From: Pedobacter sp. UBA1951
GTDB lineage: Bacteria; Bacteroidota; Bacteroidia; Sphingobacteriales; Sphingobacteriaceae
Length of the DNA stretch: 15,786 nt
Assembly: GCA_002336465.1 (NCBI GenBank)
Contig: DDEP01000237.1
Location: 1 to 15,786, forward strand
Direction: 5' to 3'
The position numbers and the translations under genes are program-made. Shown here in pieces: positions 7,688 to 14,014 of this stretch. The stretch's first letter is position 1; every line of letters begins with the position of its first letter. The notes under the pieces were generated by a model. It searched no databases and had not been told where the DNA came from. It saw only the letters and a list, made by a program, of their open reading frames with translations.

Positions 7688-7721
7688 AAAAAATCCCGGA
7701 AAAACTTTTCCGGGATTTTTT
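7688..7721. terminator. Bidirectional rho-independent terminator
   Basis: The arms TCCCGGAAAA (7694-7703) and TTTTCCGGGA (7706-7715) are perfectly complementary, flanked by A6 on the left and T6 on the right, so a hairpin followed by a U-tract forms on either strand. It sits between the stop of the TPR gene (7687) and the stop of the convergent DUF3276 gene (7735) and can serve both. Confidence 0.93.
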
Positions 7722-7734
7722 ATGAAGTTCTTTA

Positions 7735-8061
7735 TTAAAAAGTAAAATCGTCAGCTTCAGATCTTGAGTTGAATTCTCCGTTTTCAGAGTATTCATAGCG
7801 TTTTTCAACCACATCTTGATGAGATTTGATATACTCAACAGTTTCTGTTAAACCTTCTGTAAACTTTTCGAAATCTTCTTTGTACAAGAAAATTTTATGC
7901 TTTACAAAAACACCATCCTCTAATCTTTTTTTGCTCTCAGTTAACGTAAGGTAATAATCGCCCGAACGTGTTGCTTTTACATCAAAAAAATAAGTGCGTT
8001 TTCCTGCTCTTACCTTTTTTGAAAAAACTTCTTCTCTCTCTTTGTTGTCGTAATCTCCCAT
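7735..8061 (-). CDS. PUR family DNA/RNA-binding protein (DUF3276)
   Basis: The 108-residue cytoplasmic protein matches DUF3276/PF11680, the small bacterial PUR-repeat proteins that bind single-stranded nucleic acid (related to Pur-alpha and to Borrelia BpuR). Key stretches are EEVFSKKVRAGKRTYFFDVK (10-29), then DYYLTLTESKK (35-45) and FLYKEDFEKF (58-67), giving the beta-strand/helix pattern of one PUR repeat, with an acidic tail ending ADDFTF. It probably acts as a dimer in RNA or DNA binding and post-transcriptional control; targets are unknown. The family is nearly universal in Bacteroidota. The gene has its own likely promoter and lies between a possible weak terminator of the ABC transporter gene and the shared terminator at 7688-7721. 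Confidence 0.9.
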   Translation of the reverse strand: MGDYDNKEREEVFSKKVRAGKRTYFFDVKATRSGDYYLTLTESKKRLEDGVFVKHKIFLYKEDFEKFTEGLTETVEYIKSHQDVVEKRYEYSENGEFNSRSEADDFTF

Positions 8062-8093
8062 TGTATGTGCGTAGTATTTGGTTTTTGGTTGGG

Positions 8094-8125
8094 TAAATAT
8101 AAAATATTAATTTTCAAAGTTCAAA
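8094..8125 (-). promoter_or_regulatory. Probable promoter of the DUF3276 gene
   Basis: On the minus strand TTTG (8125-8122), a 20-nt spacer and TATATTTA (8101-8094) match the Bacteroidota promoter layout with one mismatch in the last base of the downstream box. The box ends 32 nt before the ATG at 8061. A second TTTG (8118-8115) is too close for normal spacing. Confidence 0.45.
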
Positions 8126-8152
8126 AAGAATGTAAAGTAAAATCACATTCTT
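8126..8152 (-). terminator. AT-rich inverted repeat after the ABC transporter gene, possible terminator
   Basis: The arms AAGAATGT (8126-8133) and ACATTCTT (8145-8152) are perfect inverted repeats with an 11-nt spacer. On the minus strand the second arm runs into a short T-tract (five T in a row) before G. It lies just after the ABC transporter stop (8160), as expected for a terminator, but the stem has little GC and also abuts the upstream box of the DUF3276 promoter, so an operator is possible. Confidence 0.45.
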
Positions 8153-8159
8153 AAAAAAA

Positions 8160-9944
8160 TTATTGTTGCTCTTCTTCTAAAAGCTGATTCCTATAGATTT
8201 CAGCATATACCTTATTATTGGATAACAATTCTATGTGTGTACCTTGTTCCACAATATGTCCATTGTCGAGGACAATAATCTTGTCTGCATTTTTTATGGT
8301 AGAGATACGATGGGCAATTACCACACAGGTTTTGTTTTGCATGATTCTGCCTAAGTTGCCTAAAATTTCTTCTTCGGTTTTTGTGTCCACAGCCGAGAGG
8401 CAATCGTCTAAAATAAGGATTTTTGGCTCTTTGACTAAAGCTCTTGCAATAGAGACCCGTTGTTTTTGTCCGCCAGATAGCGTAATACCTCTTTCACCCA
8501 GTAGGGTGCCAAATCCATCTTTCAGATGCATGATGTTGTGATATACAGCCGCGTTTTTAGCTGCATCTTCAACTTGGTTGGAAGTAACTTGATCCATGCC
8601 AAACGCAATGTTGTTCTTGACGGTATCTGAAAACAGGAATACTTCCTGTGGTACAAAACCAAGTTCGTTACGGTAAGCAGTTAAGTTCAGGCTTCTTATG
8701 TCTGAACCATCAATTTCAATGCTGCCCTGCCCAACATCGTACATGCGCATCAACAAGTTGGCAATGGTCGATTTCCCTGAGCCTGTTTTACCAATAATGG
8801 CCAAGAATTTTCCCGGTTCTATTTCAAAATTGATGTTTGAGAGCGCTTTGATGCCGGTATCGGTATAAGTAAAACTAACGTTGTTAAACCTAATGCCTCC
8901 CTTAAAAGGTTGTATGATATGTGTGCCCGATTTGATTTCGGGTTCTAGATGTAAAAACTCATTGATCCGCTTTTGTGATGCAGCCGCTCTTTGTATAAGT
9001 GTGGTTACCCAACCCAACATAGTAACCGGAAAGGTAAGCAGGTTAATGTATATGATAAATTCTGCAATATTACCCGGTGTTATTGTGCCTTCCATAACTT
9101 GTTTACCACCAATAAATACCGTAATAATGGTGCTGATACCTACTAACAATAACATAGCAGGAAAGAACAATGCCTGCACTTTTACCAGACCCATGGCACT
9201 ATGTTTATAGGCGTTGCTTTCTTCTGCAAAAACTTGTTGCGCATAAAACTCTCTTACATAAGCTTTAATTACACGTATGCCCGAGAATCTTTCTTGTACA
9301 AAAGACGATAGTTTGGAAAGTTGCCGCTGTATGCTTTCGCTTTTCTTGTTGATGGAAGTGTTAACGTTATAAATGATGAATGTTAGCACAGGTAAAGGTA
9401 AAACCGCATAGAAGGCCAGTTTTGCATTTACCAAGAACATAAAAGTTAAGGCAGTTATAAAGAGTACAATGGTATTGGTTGTGTACATAATGGCAGGACC
9501 TACGTACATGCGTACCCGGTTAACGTCTTCGGTAGCACGGTTCATCAGATCGCCAGTGTTATTTCTTCTGTAAAAACCTAAACTCAGCTTTTGGTAATGG
9601 GCGTAAATCTCATTCTTCATGTCAAACTCTATATGACGCGACATTAGGATAAGCGTTTGGCGCATAAAAAACAGGAACAAACCTCTTAATAGGTATAGCA
9701 ACAGAATAAGCAAAGCAAAAAACAAAAGGCCATAACCAAAAATATCATAAGCTAAGCTTTGTTGATCAAAACCATTAAAAAGCCTATATATGCTAATGTT
9801 GGCTGTAATTAAATTGAATGCATGAGCCACCACTTTTGCCGGAACAACCTGAAACATGTTGGATATGATTACGAAAATTAACCCCGGAATAATCCTCCAT
9901 TTATATTTGATAAAATATTTGTTGAGAAACAGTAGCTCTTTCAT
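8160..9944 (-). CDS. ABC exporter half-transporter, MdlA/YheI-like, with degenerate Walker B
   Basis: The 594-residue protein fuses a six-helix type-I exporter membrane domain (about 10-325) to an ATPase domain (about 350-585). ATPase motifs: Walker A GKTGSGKST (385-393), Q-loop VPQ (Gln433), signature LSGGQ (489-493), Walker B ILILDD (509-514), D-loop SAVD and H-loop His545. The residue after Walker B is Asp, not the catalytic Glu. The phrase LDDCLSAVDTKTE resembles the degenerate subunits of heterodimeric exporters (MdlA, YheI/BmrC, TM287), which pair with a canonical subunit. No such partner is adjacent. Substrate is unknown; lipids or drugs are usual for the superfamily. I chose the ATG at 9944 (MKELLFLNKYF): the longer frame begins with TTG at 9998 and adds 18 unlikely residues. 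The gene is monocistronic and divergent from leucine dehydrogenase. Confidence 0.92.
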   Translation of the reverse strand: MKELLFLNKYFIKYKWRIIPGLIFVIISNMFQVVPAKVVAHAFNLITANISIYRLFNGFDQQSLAYDIFGYGLLFFALLILLLYLLRGLFLFFMRQTLILMSRHIEFDMKNEIYAHYQKLSLGFYRRNNTGDLMNRATEDVNRVRMYVGPAIMYTTNTIVLFITALTFMFLVNAKLAFYAVLPLPVLTFIIYNVNTSINKKSESIQRQLSKLSSFVQERFSGIRVIKAYVREFYAQQVFAEESNAYKHSAMGLVKVQALFFPAMLLLVGISTIITVFIGGKQVMEGTITPGNIAEFIIYINLLTFPVTMLGWVTTLIQRAAASQKRINEFLHLEPEIKSGTHIIQPFKGGIRFNNVSFTYTDTGIKALSNINFEIEPGKFLAIIGKTGSGKSTIANLLMRMYDVGQGSIEIDGSDIRSLNLTAYRNELGFVPQEVFLFSDTVKNNIAFGMDQVTSNQVEDAAKNAAVYHNIMHLKDGFGTLLGERGITLSGGQKQRVSIARALVKEPKILILDDCLSAVDTKTEEEILGNLGRIMQNKTCVVIAHRISTIKNADKIIVLDNGHIVEQGTHIELLSNNKVYAEIYRNQLLEEEQQ

Positions 9945-9951
9945 GTAGGTG

Positions 9952-9983
9952 TAAAGGTAACAAAAGGAGAAATTTTGTTCAAA
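9952..9983 (-). promoter_or_regulatory. Possible promoter of the ABC transporter gene
   Basis: On the minus strand TTTG (9983-9980), 20 nt and TACCTTTA (9959-9952) give the same arrangement and the same single mismatch as the DUF3276 promoter. The box ends only 7 nt before the ATG at 9944, so transcription would begin at or next to the start codon. The match supports the downstream ATG over the TTG at 9998, which lies upstream of this element. Confidence 0.35.
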
Positions 9984-10029
9984 ATATTTAAAAATCAAAC
10001 AAAAATGTTTTTTTTATAGTTGTTTATAG

Positions 10030-10037
10030 TACTTTTG
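10030..10037 (+). promoter_or_regulatory. Perfect TAnnTTTG box of the leucine dehydrogenase gene
   Basis: TACTTTTG matches the Bacteroidota -7 consensus exactly and ends 27 nt before the ATG at 10065. The upstream half is poor: no TTTG lies about 20 nt before it, only AATG at 10004-10007. The position in a 120-bp divergent spacer supports the call. Confidence 0.5.
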
Positions 10038-10064
10038 TAGGCTCTACGCTTCAAACTATTTGGT

Positions 10065-11153
10065 ATGTCTGTTCATAATGCTATTATCCCCTCAGTTTTA
10101 GATCAATTGGCCGCTTCAGGTCATAAAAAAGTTGTTTTTTGTAATGATCCAGATACTGGTTTGAAAGCCATTATTGCCATTCATGATACAACTTTAGGCC
10201 CTGCTTTGGGAGGTACTCGTATGTGGAATTATGTTTCGGAAGCCGAAGCACTTGAAGACGTGTTGCGTCTTTCGAAAGGCATGACCTATAAATCGGCAAT
10301 TACCGGCCTGAACCTTGGAGGAGGTAAAGCGGTGATCATTGGCGATCCACGCAAGATAAAAACCGAAGCGCTGATGCGTAGTTTCGGAAGGTTTATCAAG
10401 AATCTTAACGGAGAATTCATTACTGCCGAAGATATGGGTACAACCACCCGTGATATGGAGTTTATACGGATGGAAACGGGTTTTGTAACTGGCGTTCCTG
10501 AGTCTATTGGCGGTGCAGGTAACCCAGCTCCATTTACTGCAAAGGGTGTTTTTTTAGGTATAAAAGCTTGTGTTAAAGAAGTTTTTGGTACCGATATGCT
10601 AGCAGGAAGATCTGTAGTGGTACAAGGAACCGGAAATGTGGGTGAGAATTTGGTAGAACTTTTAAGACAGGAAAATGTTGAGGTTTACGTGAGTGACATC
10701 AATGAAGACAGACTTCAAATGATTGCCAGAAAGTATAAAGCAAAGCCTATTGAAGCAGATAAAATTTTTACCATAGGTGCCGATATTTATGCTCCATGTG
10801 CTTTAGGCGCAACAGTTAATGATAAAACCATTAAGAGCATGAAATTTGCCATTATTGCGGGTTCTGCAAATAACCAATTGGCAGATGAGCAAGTACATGG
10901 TCAAATGTTGTTAGACAAAGGAATTTTATATGCTCCTGATTACTTAATCAATGCAGGCGGGCTGATCAGTTGTTATTCTGAACTTACAGGTTTCGGAAAA
11001 AAACGTACGATGCAGTTAACAGAGAACATTTACGAGGCTACAAGAGAAGTAATCAAACTTTCAAAACAAGAAAATATACCAACAAACAGTGCTGCGGCAC
11101 ATATTGCCGAAAAGAGAATTAGCGATATCAAAAAAATAAAATCTTCATATTAA
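10065..11153 (+). CDS. ldh: Leucine dehydrogenase (Glu/Leu/Phe/Val dehydrogenase family)
   Basis: This 362-residue NAD-dependent enzyme reversibly deaminates leucine and other branched-chain amino acids to 2-oxo acids plus ammonia in the cytoplasm. The N-terminal substrate domain has GPALGGTR (45-52), the substrate-binding Lys76 in MTYKSA and the catalytic Lys88 in GLNLGGGKAV. The Rossmann domain has GTGNVG (188-193) with Asp211 ending the second strand, as in NAD-using members. Later phrases DIYAPCALG (240-248), AGSANNQL (265-272) and YAPDYLINAGG (289-299) closely follow Bacillus leucine dehydrogenase. In Bacteroidota it can feed branched-chain 2-oxo acids to iso-fatty-acid primers. Valine or phenylalanine preference cannot be excluded by eye. 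It is followed 50 bp later by nusB; no terminator hairpin was seen between them, so read-through is possible. Confidence 0.92.
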   Translation: MSVHNAIIPSVLDQLAASGHKKVVFCNDPDTGLKAIIAIHDTTLGPALGGTRMWNYVSEAEALEDVLRLSKGMTYKSAITGLNLGGGKAVIIGDPRKIKTEALMRSFGRFIKNLNGEFITAEDMGTTTRDMEFIRMETGFVTGVPESIGGAGNPAPFTAKGVFLGIKACVKEVFGTDMLAGRSVVVQGTGNVGENLVELLRQENVEVYVSDINEDRLQMIARKYKAKPIEADKIFTIGADIYAPCALGATVNDKTIKSMKFAIIAGSANNQLADEQVHGQMLLDKGILYAPDYLINAGGLISCYSELTGFGKKRTMQLTENIYEATREVIKLSKQENIPTNSAAAHIAEKRISDIKKIKSSY

Positions 11154-11203
11154 AATATAAAACACACATTTAATAATAAAAAAAATCGTTCTTACATTTA
11201 TTT

Positions 11204-12157
11204 ATGCTAAACAGAAGGCACTTAAGAATTAAAGCCATGCAAAATATTTTTGCTTGGTACACCACAGAGAAGAAAGATGTAGTTAGCAGTCAGAAGCTAT
11301 TGATGCAGAGTATTGATGATGTATATGAAATGTACATTTCTATGCTTGCTTTAATTGTAGATATCACAGAATATACTGCACATGACGCTGCCGAGAGAGC
11401 TAACAAGCATTTGCCTACACATGAAGATTTAAATCCCAATCAAAAACTATTACATAACAAATTTGCTAACGTTCTAAAGCAAAACCCTGATTATGTAGCT
11501 TTGGTTAAAAAATACGGAATTAACTGGTTCTCAGATCCAGAACTCATTAAAGCAGTTTTTAACAAACTGAAAGAATCTAAAGAATACCAAGCTTACTTGG
11601 CTGAAGATTTTGAAGAAACCTTAGAAAGCTCTAAAGAAATCATCAAATTCATTTTTAGAAAAATGTTGTTGAAGAACGCCAATGTTATTCAGGCATTTGA
11701 AGATAATTTCATTAACTGGCCTGTTGATAGAGAAGTGATGCAGGGCATGGTGGCTAAAACCATTAAGAATTTTACGTCTGATGATCCTTTTGAAAATAAA
11801 CTAACTCCTATAAGTGCCGATTGGGCAGAGGATAGCAGATTTGTAAAGGACCTTTTCGCTTATACCTTAAAGAACGATGATAAATACCAAGATTTGATTG
11901 CTGAGCGTACAAAGAACTGGGAGTCTGAGCGTATTGCCTTAATGGATACCATCTTAATGAAAATGGCTATCTGCGAACTGATGAACTTTCCTTCTATACC
12001 AGTAAAGGTTACCATTAATGAATATTTAGATTTATCAAAAGATTACAGTACACCGAAAAGTAATACTTTTATTAATGGTATATTAGACAAAATTTTGAAT
12101 GACCTGAAAAAATCCAATAGTATTAAAAAGATTGGAAGAGGTCTGATAGAAGAATAA
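11204..12157 (+). CDS. nusB: Transcription antitermination factor NusB, extended Bacteroidota form
   Basis: NusB joins NusE (S10) on boxA RNA to prevent premature termination in rRNA operons. This copy has 317 residues, more than twice the E. coli protein (139). The family's opening helix is at the N-terminus (NRRHLRIKAMQNIFAW, 3-18), and the C-terminal half of the domain is at about 207-301: ERIALMDTILMKMAICEL, then IPVKVTINEYLDLSKDYS and FINGILDKI. Between them (about 60-205) is a helical, charged stretch that is not part of the classical fold and that I cannot assign to a domain. It is continuous with no stop or frameshift, and enlarged NusB proteins are usual in this phylum, so this is a lineage feature rather than an error. 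The stop lies 7 bp before the DUF1573 gene, which suggests an operon with it and yajC. Confidence 0.92.
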   Translation: MLNRRHLRIKAMQNIFAWYTTEKKDVVSSQKLLMQSIDDVYEMYISMLALIVDITEYTAHDAAERANKHLPTHEDLNPNQKLLHNKFANVLKQNPDYVALVKKYGINWFSDPELIKAVFNKLKESKEYQAYLAEDFEETLESSKEIIKFIFRKMLLKNANVIQAFEDNFINWPVDREVMQGMVAKTIKNFTSDDPFENKLTPISADWAEDSRFVKDLFAYTLKNDDKYQDLIAERTKNWESERIALMDTILMKMAICELMNFPSIPVKVTINEYLDLSKDYSTPKSNTFINGILDKILNDLKKSNSIKKIGRGLIEE

Positions 12158-12164
12158 TTTACAA

Positions 12165-12602
12165 ATGAAAAAAGTTATAACAGGAGTTTTTATCGCTGTC
12201 AGTTTAATGGCCTGTAAAAATACCGGAAAAACTGTTGCAGAATCAAGTAAGGAACAAGGTATTACCGAAGTGTCATTGGAAGATGCACCAAAGGTTACGG
12301 TAGAAAAAGCTATCTATGATTTTGGAACCATTAAAACGGGTGAAAAAATTCATTATGACTTTAAATTCAAGAACACAGGTAAAACACCTTTAATCATATC
12401 AAGCGCAAGTGCAACTTGTGGTTGTACGGTACCTGAATATCCTAAAGATCCGGTTAAACCGGGCGAAGAGGCTATCATCAAAGTTATTTTTGACAGCCAT
12501 GGAAAAATGGGTAAACAAGATAAAGTGGTAACCATCATATCAAATGCCCAACCGGCTTTTGAAGCATTACATTTGGTGGGCGAAGTAACAGAAAATAAAT
12601 AG
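12165..12602 (+). CDS. DUF1573 lipoprotein
   Basis: The 145-residue protein has a lipoprotein signal peptide ending in the lipobox SLMAC with acylated Cys17, followed by a polar linker. A DUF1573 domain (PF07610, an Ig-like/ASPM-SPD-2-Hydin-type beta sandwich) runs from about 45 to 140, with VEKAIYDFGTIKTGEKI, FKFKNTGKTPLIISSASATC and the conserved Cys85-Gly-Cys87. The following PEYPKDPVKPGEE and DSHGKMGKQDK are typical loops of the family. It should sit on the periplasmic face of the inner or outer membrane. Biochemical function is unknown. It lies 7 bp after nusB and 22 bp before yajC, a gene order I recognise as common in Bacteroidota, which suggests shared transcription rather than a shared reaction. 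Confidence 0.9.
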   Translation: MKKVITGVFIAVSLMACKNTGKTVAESSKEQGITEVSLEDAPKVTVEKAIYDFGTIKTGEKIHYDFKFKNTGKTPLIISSASATCGCTVPEYPKDPVKPGEEAIIKVIFDSHGKMGKQDKVVTIISNAQPAFEALHLVGEVTENK

Positions 12603-12624
12603 AATCAATTTAAAACACAATCAT

Positions 12625-12939
12625 ATGTTATTAACAGTAATCTTACAAGCAGGAGGAAATCAATTATTTAGTACTATCGTTCCGATGGTATTGATTATGG
12701 TCGTTTTTTATTTCTTTATGATAAGACCTCAGATGAAAAAAGCTAAAGACCATAAAAAACTTGTTGAAGAGCTTAAAATAGGCGATAAAATAATTACTAC
12801 TGCCGGTATTCACGGTAAGATCGTAGGATCTAATGAAACTACTTTCTTAATTGAGGTAGAAGGTGGTACTAAAATCAGATTTGATAAATCTGCGATATCT
12901 TTAGACGCTACCAAAGCTGCTGCTAAAGCCGCTAACTAA
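12625..12939 (+). CDS. yajC: Preprotein translocase accessory subunit YajC
   Basis: The 104-residue inner-membrane protein has a short periplasmic N-terminus, one transmembrane helix (about 15-33, IVPMVLIMVVFYFFMI), the hallmark RPQMKKAKDHKK just after it, and a small cytoplasmic domain with LKIGDKIITTAGIHGKI (50-66) and TTFLIEV. YajC associates with SecDF and SecYEG and aids protein export and membrane insertion; it is not essential in E. coli. The length matches E. coli YajC (110). The tail is Ala/Lys-rich (TKAAAKAAN). It is the last gene of the nusB, DUF1573, yajC series and is followed by a strong terminator. SecDF is not in this window. Confidence 0.96.
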   Translation: MLLTVILQAGGNQLFSTIVPMVLIMVVFYFFMIRPQMKKAKDHKKLVEELKIGDKIITTAGIHGKIVGSNETTFLIEVEGGTKIRFDKSAISLDATKAAAKAAN

Positions 12940-12955
12940 AAATATATTTCAATGC

Positions 12956-12985
12956 AAAAAGGCCGCTTATTAAGCGGCTTTTTTT
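12956..12985 (+). terminator. Rho-independent terminator after yajC
   Basis: GCCGCTTATTAAGCGGC (12962-12978) is a perfect inverted repeat, preceded by an A5 run and followed by seven T. It lies 17 bp after the yajC stop and closes the nusB cluster. The A-run also gives it termination potential on the opposite strand, although the genes on both sides are on the plus strand. Confidence 0.93.
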
Positions 12986-13052
12986 GTTTTGCCAGAATTG
13001 ATAAAGGCAAAATAAAATGCTAAATTTAATATCAGTTATAGCTTATAAGATT

Positions 13053-13952
13053 ATGAACAGAAGAAATTTTATACAGCAATCTGCTTTATCGGCACTTGCT
13101 TTGGCACTCTTTAAATCAGATGCATTTGCGAACAGGGGTAATTTCCAAAACTTTCAGTTTGAAAACTTGCGTAACAATATTGGTTTTTTTACCCAACAAG
13201 GTGGAACCATTGGCTGGTTTAATAGTCCAGATGGTTTTTTGGTCATAGATTCACAGTTTCCAAACTCTGCACCTAATCTCATTGCTGAGCTTAAGAAATT
13301 AGGAGAGAAACCTTTCAAATTTCTACTGAACACGCATCATCACGGTGATCATACCGCTGGTAATATTGCTTTTAAAAATCTTGCCGAACATGTTGTAGCT
13401 CATAAGAATTCATTAGAAAATCAAAAGAAAGCTGCCGAAAAAGCAAATAATCTTTCTAACCAATTATTACCTGATACTACGTTTGATAAAAACTGGAGCA
13501 TAAAACTGGGCAAAGAAAAAATCTCAGGGCATTATTTTGGCGCAGGTCATACCAATGGCGATGTGATCTACCATTTTGAAAATGCCAATATTGTTCATGC
13601 AGGAGACTTGGTCTTTAATCGTAGGTACCCTTATATAGACACAGATAATGGTGCAAATATTGGCAACTGGATACTAGCTTTGGAGCAAATTCAGAAGAAG
13701 TTTGATAAAGACACTATTTTTATATTTGGGCATAGTTTAGAACCCTATAAAATAACGGGAAATAAAGAGGATGTAAAAGCTTTTCAGCATTACTTGCAAT
13801 CTCTATTAACTTTTGTTTCTAAAGAAATCAAAGCAGGAAAATCAAAAGAAGAAATTTTAAAAACCACCCAAATACCGGGTGTATCAGAATGGAGTGGAGA
13901 TGGCATACAAAGGAGTTTGACTGCCGCTTATACCGAACTTACGAGAAGTTAG
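13053..13952 (+). CDS. Exported metallo-beta-lactamase-fold hydrolase with Tat-like signal
   Basis: The 299-residue protein begins MNRRNFIQQSALSALALAL, with a twin-arginine motif followed by a hydrophobic segment and cleavage near DAFA, so export by Tat is likely. The MBL fold follows with all expected metal ligands: HHHGDH (His95, His97, Asp99, His100), His166 in GAGHTNGD, Asp185 in HAGDLVF and His227 in FGHS. Asp185 occupies the position that is Cys in B1 beta-lactamases, so a two-zinc hydrolase of another subfamily is more likely than a true beta-lactamase. The substrate is unknown. I chose the ATG at 13053 because it places the Arg-Arg pair at the N-terminus; an in-frame ATG at 13017 would add 12 residues ahead of the Tat motif. 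It is monocistronic between two strong terminators. Confidence 0.87.
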   Translation: MNRRNFIQQSALSALALALFKSDAFANRGNFQNFQFENLRNNIGFFTQQGGTIGWFNSPDGFLVIDSQFPNSAPNLIAELKKLGEKPFKFLLNTHHHGDHTAGNIAFKNLAEHVVAHKNSLENQKKAAEKANNLSNQLLPDTTFDKNWSIKLGKEKISGHYFGAGHTNGDVIYHFENANIVHAGDLVFNRRYPYIDTDNGANIGNWILALEQIQKKFDKDTIFIFGHSLEPYKITGNKEDVKAFQHYLQSLLTFVSKEIKAGKSKEEILKTTQIPGVSEWSGDGIQRSLTAAYTELTRS

Positions 13953-13961
13953 CATAAAAAT

Positions 13962-13997
13962 AAAAAAAGGCTGTGGTTATTAACCACAGCCTTTTTT
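13962..13997. terminator. Bidirectional rho-independent terminator
   Basis: GGCTGTGGTTA (13969-13979) and TAACCACAGCC (13981-13991) form a perfect 11-bp inverted repeat, with A7 before it and T6 after it. It lies between the stop of the MBL gene (13952) and the stop of the convergent peptidase gene (14015) and can end transcription from both sides. Confidence 0.95.
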
Positions 13998-14014
13998 GTA
14001 AAACGATTTTAGGT

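Noticed and set aside
7647..7838. 63-codon minus-strand frame across the terminator and the DUF3276 3' end
   Set aside because: It reads through the terminator hairpin and overlaps the conserved DUF3276 frame; no sign of a real protein.
8215..9210. Other-frame ORFs within the ABC transporter gene
   Set aside because: The ATPase-domain motifs lie in the main minus-strand frame; the alternative frames give low-complexity, non-family translations.
9945..9998. Longer N-terminus of the ABC transporter (18 extra residues)
   Set aside because: It would start at TTG inside a promoter-like region; the ATG at 9944 fits the usual start of the membrane domain.
13017..13052. Upstream ATG of the MBL-fold gene
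   Set aside because: It would put 12 unrelated residues ahead of the twin-arginine signal, and the preceding sequence is ordinary AT-rich spacer after a terminator.
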